Source: Cololabis saira (lineage: Eukaryota > Chordata > Actinopteri > Beloniformes > Belonidae). From it: 64,000 nucleotides of DNA. Shown here one piece after another: positions 33,255 through 53,580 of this stretch (the stretch's first letter is position 1; the number at the start of each line of letters is the position of its first letter). The notes under the pieces are model-generated. The model saw only the letters and a program-made list of their open reading frames with translations. It had not been told where the DNA came from and ran no database searches. The stretch spans positions 18,654,690 through 18,718,689 of the forward strand of contig NC_084601.1 in the NCBI RefSeq assembly GCF_033807715.1, read 5' to 3'. The translations under genes and the position numbers were made by a program.

Positions 33255-35045
33255 ACAAAAGCACCAGTTACATCCAAGTGCCAACCATCTTACAGGCCGA
33301 TGCAGAACTGAGATTTATTGCAGTTCCTTGACTCACCGCTAGATGCTGGCTGCAGAAGGGAGTCAATCTCCATTGACCTCCATGTTAAAATATCCAATTT
33401 TAGAGCATAAATAAACATATTCACAGCCTGATTCAAAAAATGTTTTTGGTCTCAATCATCTGACATCCATGACATCTCTGAGGGGGGTGTGTTCTTATAG
33501 TCATCATCTCTTCCCCATCCGTAATTGTCATGCAACCAAGCTGAAAGAAGCAATCAGCAGTTTGTACTAACCCTGCGTCAGCTAAACACAGCGGCCATTT
33601 TTGATTTATCCATCAAATCAATATGTGAAACGGGATATTCCACAGTAAACCTCTCCTGGCAGATCTGCAGCTATTTGTCTGGGGATCAGCTGAAGGAGGC
33701 AGTTGCCACATCTAGCTTTGATTGACATACGGTGGATGTGTGACTGTCAGCTTCCTGGGCAACATGGCTGCGCTTAGTAAGAAGAAAAAGAGGCTTTAAA
33801 GCTGAGAGGCAGCAAGGATTGTGTGATACTGTATCCCACAGGATATGAATAAGGGAAAAGGTATCTGACCCAAAGTTTCCCTTATTCATATAGGGAAACT
33901 TTACCAGCTTTACCACACACATATCAAGAGCAATAGCAGCCACATCGGAAGGTCAGTGAAGTAGTTCATGGCAAAACAAACTATGGACTCATACATTTCA
34001 GAGTAAAGCATGTTTCCATTTTCTCTCATCGTACTGTATGTATGAGACCTGCTAACTTGGATTTTACTTGTTGTTGAAGATCTGATCTGTTTGTAATGGA
34101 TGTAAAAAAAAAATGCTCAAAACCTAATGTCATAACTTGCAGATATTGTGGATATTGTGTCCAAAATATCTGCCTAACTAAATAGAACTTTTTTGAAAAT
34201 TAAAGACAGTATTGTGTTCTTTAAATATATGCTGATCTTGAATTTGATGCCAGTAAAAAGTGTTTAAAAAGTCGGGATTGGGTAAATAAAATTATGTGAC
34301 TATAAAGGTGTGAGCTCTGGCCTCATTCAGAGCTCCTATTATAAAGTTCCCCAGGAAATCTGATCATAAGTGACCACCACTGATGCGACGTCTGAACACA
34401 GTCTGAACACGGGACAGATTCAGATTTAATCCCTCAGGATGCATTTGAAGATGGTCTCGTACATTTTCTTTCAATAGCCTGAACACACAATCATCCTCAG
34501 AAAGGAACAGCCTGACAAACTAACAGCATTGGCAGGTGAGTGCTCATTTGGTTTGATTTTGGATCCAAATGACAGCACGAAAGCTCTTTTGTCATTTTGT
34601 TTCTTCTACGTGTTTTTTTTTCTTTCTTTCTTCTTTCTTTCTTGTTTCTTTGTCTGTATCATATCCACCTTGATTTGTATTGTACAGGACAATCTTGAAG
34701 ATAGTTTTGGAGGGAACAAACGTAGTTGTGGATCATTTGTCCTGTTATTTTTCAGGAGAGATCCGGGCTGGTGGCAAACTTTTCATATTAGAATAATAAG
34801 AATAATATTTCTGTGTCTTACTACGGTATATGTTCAAAATTGATTATCCCTGTCAACTAAAAGACTGATATCTCATCTTAAAAAAATATATACTTAATGT
34901 CTCTACATTTGTATTATTATTATGTCCTGATGTGCATTAGTGGCAACCTGCCTTATTTTTAATAGCAGCTTTTGATGAAATCTTCTGTTGTGTCTTCAGG
35001 TGTTCTTTGAAAAGCATCTTCTTTGATATCGTCCTCCTCCAGCTC

Positions 35046-35046
<1 letters not shown>
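33255..35046. other. Intergenic, probable old repeats, no gene seen
   Basis: 33310-33560 contains CCATTGACCTCCATGTTAAA and GACATCTCTGAGGGGGGTGT, which I recognise as a widespread fish repeat of unknown class. 33846-33900 holds a short inverted repeat around GGATATGAATAAGGGAAA. The remainder is AT-rich and featureless. Confidence 0.35.
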
Positions 35047-35076
<30 letters not shown>

Positions 35077-36577
35077 TTTTTTTGGGCTCTAGTGGCCCTT
35101 TATTCAAGCTGCAGATATGAAAGGGGTAGAGAGAGAGATCGGGGATGACATGCAGCAAAGGTGCGCGGGCCGGGATTCGAACGTGCGACCTGAGCCGGAT
35201 TAAATAAATGGACTACACTAGGCAGACTGTGATTTTTGGGCCCCCCTCCATCGATGTTATTTATGAAATCTTAAACTTACCAAAGTTACTAATAAAACTT
35301 AATTCACATTTTACATAGCATAGTCATAGTCAAGTTGGTTCTTTGTATTCCAAAATAAGTCATGTGTTGTATATTAAACAGTCTATCAGACTATTTTTAG
35401 ATTTTTATTATTTGTACGTTATTACAACGCTCTATTAAATGCTATTAAATTATCCTTATCTTATCGATTGTGAGCATTTTGCAGAAAATCTTAATTAAAT
35501 GTGTTGATTAAATTGAATAGTTAAATAAGAAGTCAAATCTACAAAGACCAATAAAATTTGCAGTAAGACAAAGTGTGCTATAGTATGTATGTCTGTATGT
35601 GTATATGTATGTATGTGTATGCAGAGCCGTTTGGGAGATTTGCGAGGCCCTGTGTGAAATGGCCAGGGGGGCCCTCGAAATTTTTGGGTTTTTCGGGTCG
35701 GATCAGGTGTTTATATGCGCAATTTTAACTCTCCAATTAGCAAAATACTGGATACCTTCCCCTGCCTCATCATCATCTCTTGCCTCGACGCGGGGCCCCC
35801 CGGCTACTTGAGACCCGGGCGGATCGGTGATTTTTGTAACAAATTTATCAAACGTTTAGAGGCATTAAACTCTTCCATTTTCTTTCGTTTTTTTCTTTTT
35901 TCATCCCCTGATGGAAATTTCCTGAATCTGTCTCGTTTTCTCGACATTGTGTGACAGTTTGTTCCAACTCCACCCGTCTGGATCAGAGCAGCTTGTGTCA
36001 ATGCGCTTGGTCTGATCAGTTGTTTTGAACAACAGACACGTGTCATCATTGCACATATATTTATTGATATGCACAGACTAGTACATATTTAGGTCTGTAA
36101 TGGAACGTGACTGCTGATATTTATAAGGGAAAAAAGGAAAAAAAAACGGAAAAAAAAAAAATTTGGGGAAAAAAAAAAAAACGGCCCATAGCGCCAGGCC
36201 CCTTGGGGCGCGAGGCCCCGTGGGGCGCGAGGCCCAGTGCGGTCGCACGGTTCGCACATCCCTTGCGGCGGCCCTGTGCGTATGTATGCGTATATATATA
36301 TATGTATGTATACTAAATATAGTAATAATGCACATATATATGTGCCTTAGGTTTTTACCGGCATGTTATCAACCATTAATATGTGTGCAGACAAAAAAAA
36401 AAAAATGTTTTTTTTTTTTTTTTTTGTCCCTCTGTCTGGGCCCCCCCTGTCAATTGGGCCCTAGGCACATGCCTAGTTTGCCTTTGCGTTAATCCGGCTC
36501 TGCGTGCGACCGCTGCAGGAGGACTGTAGCCTCAGTATATGAGCCGCTGCTTAACCCACTGCGCCACCGAGCGGCCC
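35047..36577 (-). mobile_element. tRNA-derived SINE split by a hAT-like element
   Basis: On the minus strand the SINE starts at about 36577 with GCCGCTCGGTGGCGCAGTGG (box-A-like) and runs to 36503. After removing 35190-36502 and one duplicated octamer it continues with the box-B GTTCGAATCCCGGC (35171-35184). It ends in GAATAAAGGGCCACTAGAG and a poly-A tract (T-run 35047-35071 on plus). The tRNA-like head is contiguous once the inserted element is removed. Confidence 0.85.
35190..36502. mobile_element. hAT-like element inside the SINE
   Basis: Flanked by an exact 8-bp duplication CGTGCGAC (35182-35189, 36503-36510), diagnostic of hAT-type insertion. Termini are CTGAGCCGGATTAA (left) and, inward from the right, CAGAGCCGGATTAA. 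The interior holds homopolymer runs and a GC-rich segment (36179-36290) with GAGGCCC repeats. The segments near 35622 and 36280 (GAGGCCCTGTG and GGCGGCCCTGTGC) may mark a further nested element. No transposase frame. Confidence 0.85.
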
Positions 36578-36579
36578 CA

Positions 36580-37801
36580 GCTGTCTTTTTATAGATGGGG
36601 TTTCTCAGGATGGCGGTCTTCCCTTCAGATCCGATCATTCAAGATGTATTGGGTAAACATTTTAAGTTCACATTTAAATGCAAGATCCTAACAAGGTCTT
36701 TGTTTCAATTTTGGATGATTCTTCTTGGCAGAATGAGTGGAGTTAATTGAGTTAGCAGGGCTATTGTATCCTGCTGGGAGTCGTGTGTGTGATGCTTTTC
36801 ACTGTTACTCACTCGTCTAGAATTTTAAATATTTGACTCGACATATAAGTCATGCAGTTTACTTCTTTCTTTTTTTAACTCCGGATTTTATTCAGATCAG
36901 GTCAAATTTGGCTCTGAGGCTCTGGATTTCATATACTCCTCTGGCATGCATTCAGAGTAGTTGTTAGCCTCCCCAACACCATTCTTCCCTGATTCTGCAA
37001 ACTGAGAGCATTATACAGTAACTACTGTCTATTGCAGGAAATACATTCACACTATTACTTCATACAACCCCACTTAAAATAATAATGATATTATTTTCGC
37101 AATACAAACAACTTATATGCTTATATGCACTTATATGCAACAACTGTTAGAATTTTGTGTTGCTGAAGGAGACTCACCGCCCTTCAAAGCAAAGTGTTTC
37201 TGTGATTATAATAGGCAGCCCGTCACCACTTTGTTAATGTTCTAACTCTAAGAGAACTTTAGACCTTGCTGTCCAAGAACCCATTTTCCTTTTGTTGCAT
37301 TCAGGGGTTTTTCAGCTTAACCATCTCTGTTCATTTTATTCTCTCTATTTTAGCCAGTTTCAGTCCACTGCATGTCCTAATATTTGGACCTGAGAGTTAG
37401 GTCTCACACAGGTCACAATAAGTTTAAAAAAATATATGTGAAAGGTCATTCATTTCACTGCACAAATAAATAAAAAAAAAGATAAAATAAATTGATGGCA
37501 AAACTAAAGCATATGCACTGTTTTTAGGGAATTGTATGCTTCTTTGCACACAGGAAAAGCAAAAAGCACAAACAAAACATAAATGATTGAAAAACAGAAA
37601 AAGAAATTTGTGTGGTAAGTTTACTGAGGCACATCAATAGTATATATGCAATTTTGCATGAAGAATCCTTTAATAAACATCAAAGTGAGAACAATGGTAT
37701 TCCAATATTTGATATTTGATACAACTTGTGAAATAATCCTGCATTCTGCTGCACTGTGAAATGCATGACTTTAACGGTTCAGGAGCTATAACTCATGTTG
37801 T
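36580..37801. other. Intergenic / 3' flank of slc6a19 copy A
   Basis: AT-rich, no exon or repeat structure recognised. The part nearest 37801 should hold the 3' UTR of the minus-strand slc6a19 gene. AATAAA complements (TTTATT) occur but the used poly-A site cannot be chosen. Confidence 0.4.
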
Positions 37802-46554
<8,753 letters not shown>

Positions 46555-47689
46555 GGTGGTAAATGTGCAGGGAAGCACAGAGCCAGTGTCAGTGTCGCTA
46601 CTGCAGAAGCATAGTGAGGTAGCTACATCTGAAAGTCCGCATAGGAGCCTTCAGCAATCTTAAGACACATTTATGAGCTTTTATTACTTTGTTGCATGCC
46701 ACTGATTAACTAAGGAACACTGTTTATTTATAGGAACTCACTGTCCAAGTTATTAATTTAAGATAAGAAAAAACAATCTTTGTCACTGTGAGGGACCAAG
46801 CCGGTTAAGCATGAGGACACGAAGATTTTAAAGAAAAAGAGGGGCTATATTCCCCAAAAGAACTTCTTACAAAATGGGGCTTTAAACAAGGTAAAATAAA
46901 GAAACTAAACAATAACAGCCAATGAACTTAAATTATAATGACATATACACAAAACAACCCATGATTTCCCCCCATGATGTAACTGCCCTTGGTACAGTCC
47001 CAGTTGCCTTAATTTCTAGCAGCTGCATCCTGCGGTCTCCGAGTCCGACACCCCCTCAGCCGTGGTTCGCTGCACCAATAAACCATAAAGAAACAAAAGT
47101 TGAATATTCAAAGGAAAATCAAATGTGCATGCTACAAATGGAACTTGTGCATTTTAACACAATATAAATAAAGGTGTGTACAAAATTAACCAAAGTGTCA
47201 GTGCTTGAGGATACCGCCATTTATAGCTGTGGGGCTGCAAGTGCGGCCATCACAGTCACATGCACAATTTTACATAATAGCCTACACAATTTTATGTGCA
47301 TTCAAATGTGTTTGATACTAGCATCCAGTTGCAGTAAATATATTAAGTTCAGTAATTCAAGACATATATGTACATTTACATATTACATAATAAAAATGAA
47401 GCAAATGTAACCGGTGGTGGTTAGCTTCTGCGTTGTGTATTATAGGTGACTGGACCCAAGCAGTTCAATTATAAAACTTCATTTCCGTTCCCTTTTTCCG
47501 AAGACATCACAGAACAAAGGGTTACAATGATGTAATATAAACATAAACACAAAAGAAATACATGGGAAATACCCAGTGACATAAAATATTCAATTAAAAC
47601 CAATAAAATATGTAAATAACATGAATAATTTTGGAGAATTATTAAATGGTCAAAACAACCATTGTTACACAAACACTGTTACACGCACA
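46555..47689. other. Upstream region of slc6a19 copy A
   Basis: No coding exon seen. It should contain the promoter and any 5' UTR of slc6a19 copy A, but no core promoter could be identified with confidence. Confidence 0.4.
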
Positions 47690-48275
47690 CTGTTATATAT
47701 TAAAGAAGGTGCGGCGTGATGGCAGCAAAAGAGTTTCCAGGATGACTTTGTTGCTTCAGCCCCTGACTTGCAGTGCTTGGTGTAAATGTCCTGCAGGTTG
47801 AGGAGGGTGGATCTGATAGTCCGCTCAGTTGAACGGACCACCCTTTTGAGAGCCAGGAAGTTCTGCTTGGTGCATTTGCCCATCTAGGTGGGGGTGCTCC
47901 TGCACACGATGGCCTCAGTGGTCCAGGTGTAAAAGTTCCTGAGCGCTGTAAGAATGAGCTTGAAGTCTCTCTTGGGGCATCTGAGGTGATAGAGACGCTG
48001 ACTGGCCTTCTTCACAGTGATCCTTATGTGACATGACCAAGGTCCAGGACCAGGGGCCTCATCTATAAAGCTTGCTTGCGCACAAAAAGCGCCTGAAAGT
48101 TGTGGAAGCCGCCATCTACGCAAAGCCTTGGATCTAAAAAGAAAAAACTAACCGAAAAATCTGCTTATCTTTACGGCAACCAGGACCCTCCCGTAAGAAT
48201 TTACTTAAGACACGGGGAACTGGCGACGCAGGCTGTGAGGTGGTGAAATGAAGCCAGATTCATGTCATACTCTTA

Positions 48276-49605
48276 CAGTTTTTCTCAGTCGCTTTGGTAC
48301 ATTTCTCAGATCAGAATTGAAATTCTCAAAACTACTTGTTCAATCTTCACATCATTGTGTCACTTGTGCACATCAGAAAAGCAGTTTCTCATTTCTTTGA
48401 ACAAGTTGCAAATGCATTTGTCATCCATGCAAATGATAATGTACAATTTTCTGCTGTTTCCTACATTATCAGTTGTTTATGTCATGTTGATCAAAATGTA
48501 TTATAATGGGTCTCTGTTGAATAGTCTCACCCCCCACAACATTTAGGCATTAGTTCATCGCATAAGTCTTTACATGCAAAATGGTTGAACAAGTTGTCAT
48601 AATATGTCAGCATATTTCTATACATTTCCATTAGACTTTGTTTCTAAATCTGGCCTGAATTGGTAAATTGATCCCAGGTGAATCTCAATGATCAACCAGT
48701 TTTCTGAAATAGCTCAAAGGTGCATCTCATGAACTATCAGCTGGCAAATATACATATAGCCGGAGCACAACACAATGTTACAATGTCTGACAATGGAAGG
48801 ACAAGGAATTGGACGGGGTCAACAGCCAGAGAGAAGAAGAAGAGGAAGAGGAGTGAGGCTGCGTGGCGGAGGAGTTGGGAGGCAAAACAGAGGAAGAGGC
48901 AGAAGAGGCAGAGGACATATGCGCGTTCCTGATGAGATAAGAGCTACACTTGTAGACCATGTTCTCAATCATGGGCTTACAATAGCTGAGGCTGGTCGAA
49001 GCGTGCAGCCAAATGTTGGGAGAACAACTGTGTCCTCAATCGTTCAGACTTTTCGTCGACAGAACAGGTATGTAATCTAACAATAGGCACTGTACTGTAA
49101 TACTGCATACTTTCTGTAATGCTTCATACAATATGACAGTATTCTACTTTCATTTTACAATATACAGTAAGTATACTATATACAGTGACATTTTATCTTA
49201 CTCAATTTTGTGTTTTGCATTACTATATTTTTTCCACATAGGACTGCAAGACAACTTCACAGGGGTGGCAGAGGGCCCCTTTTCACACCTGAACAGGAGG
49301 AGGCTATTTGCACCATGGTTGTACAAAACAATGCCATAAGACTAAGGGAGATAAAGACTAAGCAATTTGACTGTCCTATCCGTACACAATGACACAAGCA
49401 CTTGTGATTCTGATGCACTGACACGTTCATTGACACAGATATTTAATTTTGAGAGATGAACTAAGGATTTTGAGCAAGAGACTGGCTTTTGCAGGTAATC
49501 CATGGTGTTTTGCTATTTGTACGAACTTTTTTGAGAAATGCACTTACTGTTTGGCAAATGTCGAGGATGATCTGAGAAATGTACCAAAGCGACTGAGAAA
49601 AACTG
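48276..49605 (+). mobile_element. Tc1/mariner-like transposon T2, catalytic half deleted
   Basis: Perfect terminal inverted repeats of about 40 bp starting CAGTTTTTCTCAGTCGC, flanked by TA (48274-48275, 49606-49607). The transposase begins at about 48784-48793 (MEGQGIGRGQQ) with an Arg/Gly-rich leader, then a helix-turn-helix (PDEIRATLVDHVLNHGLTIA, EAGRSVQPNVGRTTVSSIV) to 49068. A likely intron (GTATGT...CATAG, 49069-49242) separates it from TARQLHRGGRGPLFTPEQEE. The frame then ends near 49390 with no DNV or NPIEE motif, so the DDE core is gone. Intact termini mean it could be moved in trans. Confidence 0.88.
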
Positions 49606-49607
49606 TA

Positions 49608-50190
49608 ATAATGTCATCACATATCACAAAATATATCAGACTTATAATAAAATAGCGCTGATCGTGTCCCTCTGTGTGTGAAGCGTCAGTCAGGACTCTG
49701 GTGCTGCTGCAGCCGCGGTGACACGCCGGGAACCTCCTCACACCCACCGTTTTAGGACAGAACAAATGAGGGGCTTCGTAGAGCGTTTAGGGGCTCCACG
49801 GAGCCCCTAATTTCTTCCCTAAAGGGACACAGATTTTTTTATATATATAATGAGTTTTACGCGCGCGTGAAACCTTTAGGTGCGGGTGTAAGCCTAAATT
49901 AGGGTCCCGCGTTAAAACGACGCAAAGCCTACGGCGTAGGGTACGCGGTGACGAGCACCTACGCCGTAGGCTCTGCGTTGGTGTGACGCGGAACCATAAA
50001 TCAGCTCTGAGCAACTCTGAGGGGAGACGGGAGAGGAGGAATGGGGGCGGGGAGTGAAGCGGAGCTGCCAGGTCGTTCTCGCATCGTCTTCGCACAGACG
50101 TTTATTAATGGCTGATCCTACCGTTAGTTTTTAAATTGTAAAAAGTGGGGGGGACAAAAACATGATTTTGAAAAGACGGGGGGCATGTCC
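49608..50190 (+). repeat. Foldback repeat X, copy 2
   Basis: Starts AATAATGTCATCACATATCAC, directly after T2, and matches the reverse complement of 1-545 through ATAAAATAGCGCTGATCGTG and on to the G-rich end AAAGTGGGGGGGACAAAAAC. An inverted repeat (about 49908-49947 and 49955-49995) carries GCCTACGGCGTAGG and GCGTTAAAACGACGC. It contains GGCTCCACGGAGCC, a short palindrome near 49792. No coding capacity. Confidence 0.7.
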
Positions 50191-51049
50191 CCACTGTTGC
50201 GCCGGGGCACTCACGGCGTTCCGCGCAGCAACGGCGTGCTGCCACTCACTCGCTTTATTTTATACTATTTATTTTTCTACTTTTACTGTGACCACAAAAT
50301 AATGTCGTTTTCCTGTCCTCCACCTCATCCTCAACATCTCGATCTGAGATCTCAGTGAAATTCAGTGGCACGGTGGCTGGTTACTTCTCATTCATCCTGA
50401 AGCCAAACAGGCTGCAGGAAGCCACTGCGCATGCTCAGCAGGCTCATTCATATGCAAAAACATACAATTTTTGGTATGAAGTGGGCGTGTAGAGGGCGGG
50501 ATATGAGGCGGATTCAGCTGCGCAGCCATCCTGATTTATAAACCGAAAATTGCGTGCAAGTCTGCGTGCACATGGTTTTATTGATCGGGATTTTTTTTTG
50601 CGCCCAGCATTTTCGGCTTTTGAGTGTACGTGCACTTTTAGTATGACTCCTACGCAGTCCATTTTAAATGAGGCCCCAGGTCTTGTGTGATTGTCACACC
50701 AAGGTACTTAAAACACCTCAGATCCACTGATGCAGAGTGAATGGAAGACCTTGTGCTTCTTTCTGCTGAAATCCAGAATCACTTACTTAGTTCTGAAGAC
50801 ATCCAGCAGGAAATTATTCTCCTGGAACTAATCCTCCATCCGTCTCCAGCAGTCAGGTGTGTCCAGTGAGCACAGCAGAGGGCCCAGCATGCTCAAATGA
50901 AAAGCCACTAAGCAAAACATGGCGTATCTAAAAATGAACTAAGAAAATCTAAATTTTTCTTTCACATAGATGTAGGAAGCAATAGTTTTTTGTTTTTTTT
51001 TTTAATTATTTTTTATTTTTGGGGGGTGTTTAAATTCTGTGTGTTGTAC

Positions 51050-51773
51050 TACGCCTGGGCGATAAACCGAAGGTTTACCGTTACCGTCATTCACTGCGAT
51101 GACTGACGTCAATTTTCCCATGTTGGTAAATTCTGTGTTTTGATTAAATAAATAAAATAAACGTCTTTTTGTCTGTTTGACTGTGTGCTGATAGGCTAGT
51201 TTCGTTTCACTTTAAAGGGGCGAATATACTTGCTGTTTGAGTCTGCATTCGCATCCGTTCGTGTTCACAATCAGCTGCGTTGTGAGCGTACCCCCCGCTT
51301 GCATAGCACGCAAGGAGAGCATCATACCAGTTGGTCGCAGTATGCAGAGCCAGTTAGAAAAGTAGTGACATATGTCTTAGTAGTATAATAAACCAGCTGG
51401 TGGAATAACAGATAAATAAACAAGACAGCAACACGGGATGAAGAGGAGATCGCTGCATTGCGTTTCTTGTGATGTTGGTAAAGAAAACGGCGCCATCGTA
51501 GATGGTTTGTCAGGCCGTTCAAGAGCCGTCTGGAGACTGGAGAGCTTGTTCGTCTTGCCCATGCAGGCAATTGATGATGAGAAACAGTGGCAATATTTTA
51601 GCATTTCCTCCGTTTCATTTGATGACAGAAAGCCCACTCGCCCACCGCGTTACAAAGGAATCGGAAAATAGACATTTTTTGTTGCTGGCTAAGGGTTATC
51701 GTAAATTTATTGTTAGAGGTAAAACTGCCCAATTTATTGTGATATTGATTTGAGGTCATATCGCCCAGACCTG
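51050..51773. mobile_element. hAT-like non-autonomous element
   Basis: 8-bp target-site duplication TGTTGTAC (51042-51049, 51774-51781). The right terminus read inward is CAGGTCTGGGCGATA and the left is TACGCCTGGGCGATA. No transposase frame. Small frames inside are not conserved. Confidence 0.82.
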
Positions 51774-53230
51774 TGTTGTACTATGAAAATGAAATTACTA
51801 TGAGAAAAGATTGATTGAATATTAATTTTCCATAATCATTTTGAAAAATTCAAATGTCTCAAGGACACAAACTTCAAAAGCATGTATCTAACATAGAAAT
51901 ACTTTCTATTTAACAATAAAATACTGGCAGGAGTGGTTCCCAGAATTTCACTTTTAAAAATCTCCACATGAAACTGATCTTTAGATTTATGTCTTTAGAA
52001 TTATATTAACACCACTTGTTTTATGATAGAAACTCAAAAAACCATAAACCATAACATGGTCAGGACATTTATCGGGTACAGAAAAAATTCACTTTTTGAG
52101 TATGAAACTGACATTTTTTTAAATTAAAATTAGCCTACAGTGTAATGATATTTGTATTGTTAAAGGAGCCATGTGTAAGAAATGGCCAGACACTTTCAAA
52201 ATACTGTTGAGCGGCGTGTACCCCCCCCCCTCCTCCCCAACCAGAGGTTGCCAGGTAGGCTGCAGAATGAATATATATGAAATGTCAGATAGGTAATTTT
52301 CTGACGACACCCCAGGGTGCCGCGACACCCCGGTTGAGAAAGGCTGATGTTGGTCAAGAGACATTCATATTGATTTTCACACTTTTTTTAACATGACCCC
52401 AGCGCAACTCACTCGCACAAATGCGAGTGGATACATATTTCTCTTCGCACCGGATTATTTTTATTCGCAAATGCGATGAAAACTGTCGCACTGTACAGCT
52501 CTGCACTGTTACCTTGTCCAAGTAAATTAGCGTTAGCCAAACATTTAGCTATGAATCTTACCTGTCCAGGAGAAAATCAGCAACGTTGGCGTCTGTCTTC
52601 AAATTCTTTTCCGCATTCAGCCGTCTACATCTATCAAAAGCATCTCCTATACAAATCCTTGTTTTATTTCGGACCTTGTCACGACGTAACTCGGATTCAT
52701 AACGAGGTCTTTTAGGTTTGGAAAGCTAGACATTTTTTCATCCAACACGTTCGTAGTGGCTGCTGCGATAATTAGAGCCGAGCTGGCAACCCGGATGCCG
52801 AAACATTACTGACTTCGTGATTGGGAGATAGGTGGAGGGTGGAGCTTCAGGCCAAAACAAAAAACTTTACTTAAAGGTTGGAGAATAATGAATTGTTTAT
52901 ATTTATACTGTATGTCACCCGCCCCCCCCCCCCCTCCAAAAAAACAGGTTTAGCTTTAATGATTCAAAACGATTCCCAACTAAAAGAATGCTTTATGTGC
53001 AATGAAAAGTCTGGGAAAAGCAGAGATTCTGCCCACTATTGATCCAAGCAATGAAAAGAAACTATCTTTTGAACCATGGCAAAATCAGTGCTGTCAAGCA
53101 ATTAAAAAAAGATTAAGATTAAGATTTATTAAGATCTGCAATTAATTAACCTAATCAAAAGATCAAAAGATTGACATATACATAAGAACAAAAAAAGTGG
53201 CTTTATGAAGTAATTAGGACTGACAGTGCG
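51774..53230. other. Intergenic; possible TTAA element at about 52164-52870
   Basis: TTAA at 52160-52163 is followed by AGGAGCCATGTGTAAGAAAT, resembling starts of fish TTAA elements, and another TTAA is at 52871-52874. The right end does not mirror the left, so the call is weak. 52202-52217 and 52920-52937 are C-rich runs. No gene seen. Confidence 0.3.
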
Positions 53231-53234
53231 ACAG

Positions 53235-53580
53235 TGCCCCCCTAAACGTGCCCCAAAAGTAACCAAATTTTGCACGCAAGCCAAACCTGGCAAAAAATGT
53301 GATATTTAATGGTTTGCATTAATGGGCTTGGCGTAATGGCTCAACAGCGCCCCCTCGTGCCTCACGCCCCACAATACGGTTTGACGTACAGGAAACAGGA
53401 AGTCGGCCATTTTGAATTAATCGTGTAATTCTGTCGCAATTTATGCCATGGGTGCACTGTAACGTGCACCCAGGTGTGTTATCATCAAAATGTGCGTCTC
53501 GATCCTGCGACGATGGGCATTACTTTTCTCAGTCATAAGCGTTACCGTGGCTACGATAGACTCCAAAAAGCAACTCCAAC
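53235..53580 (+). repeat. Fragment of the 11.5-14.5 kb array repeat
   Basis: Contains CCCCCCTAAACGTGCCCC, AATGGCTCAACAGCGCCCCC, CACAATACGGTTTGACGTAC and ACGTGCACCCAGGTGTGTTA in the same order as the array units, with internal deletions. Confidence 0.85.

Larger units (their letters stand above)
48054..50676. mobile_element. PIF/Harbinger-like element hosting two other elements
   Basis: Ends are GGGCCTCATCTA (left) and, inward from the right, GGGCCTCATTTA. The flanking 3-bp CAG (48051-48053, 50677-50679) fits the CWG-type 3-bp duplication of PIF/Harbinger. Removing it restores the LINE. It contains the Tc1-like element T2 (48276-49605) and foldback repeat X (about 49608-50190), so its own sequence is only about 0.7 kb and has no transposase. 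Confidence 0.75.
47690..50890 (-). mobile_element. Old Rex1/CR1-type LINE fragment, split by a Harbinger-like element
   Basis: Minus-strand pieces at 47690-48053 and 50680-50890 join across the inserted element. The lower piece encodes LINE RT C-terminal sequence (TVKKASQRLYHLR, then NFYTWTTEAIVCRS and ALKRVVRSTERTI, across frame breaks). The upper piece reads as the region just before it when translated in pieces. Several stops and frameshifts; inactive. The Rex1/Babar label is by general resemblance. Confidence 0.75.

Noticed and set aside
51050..51773. Small host gene at 51.3-51.7 kb
   Set aside because: The frames lie within a hAT-like element with an 8-bp target duplication and show no domain.
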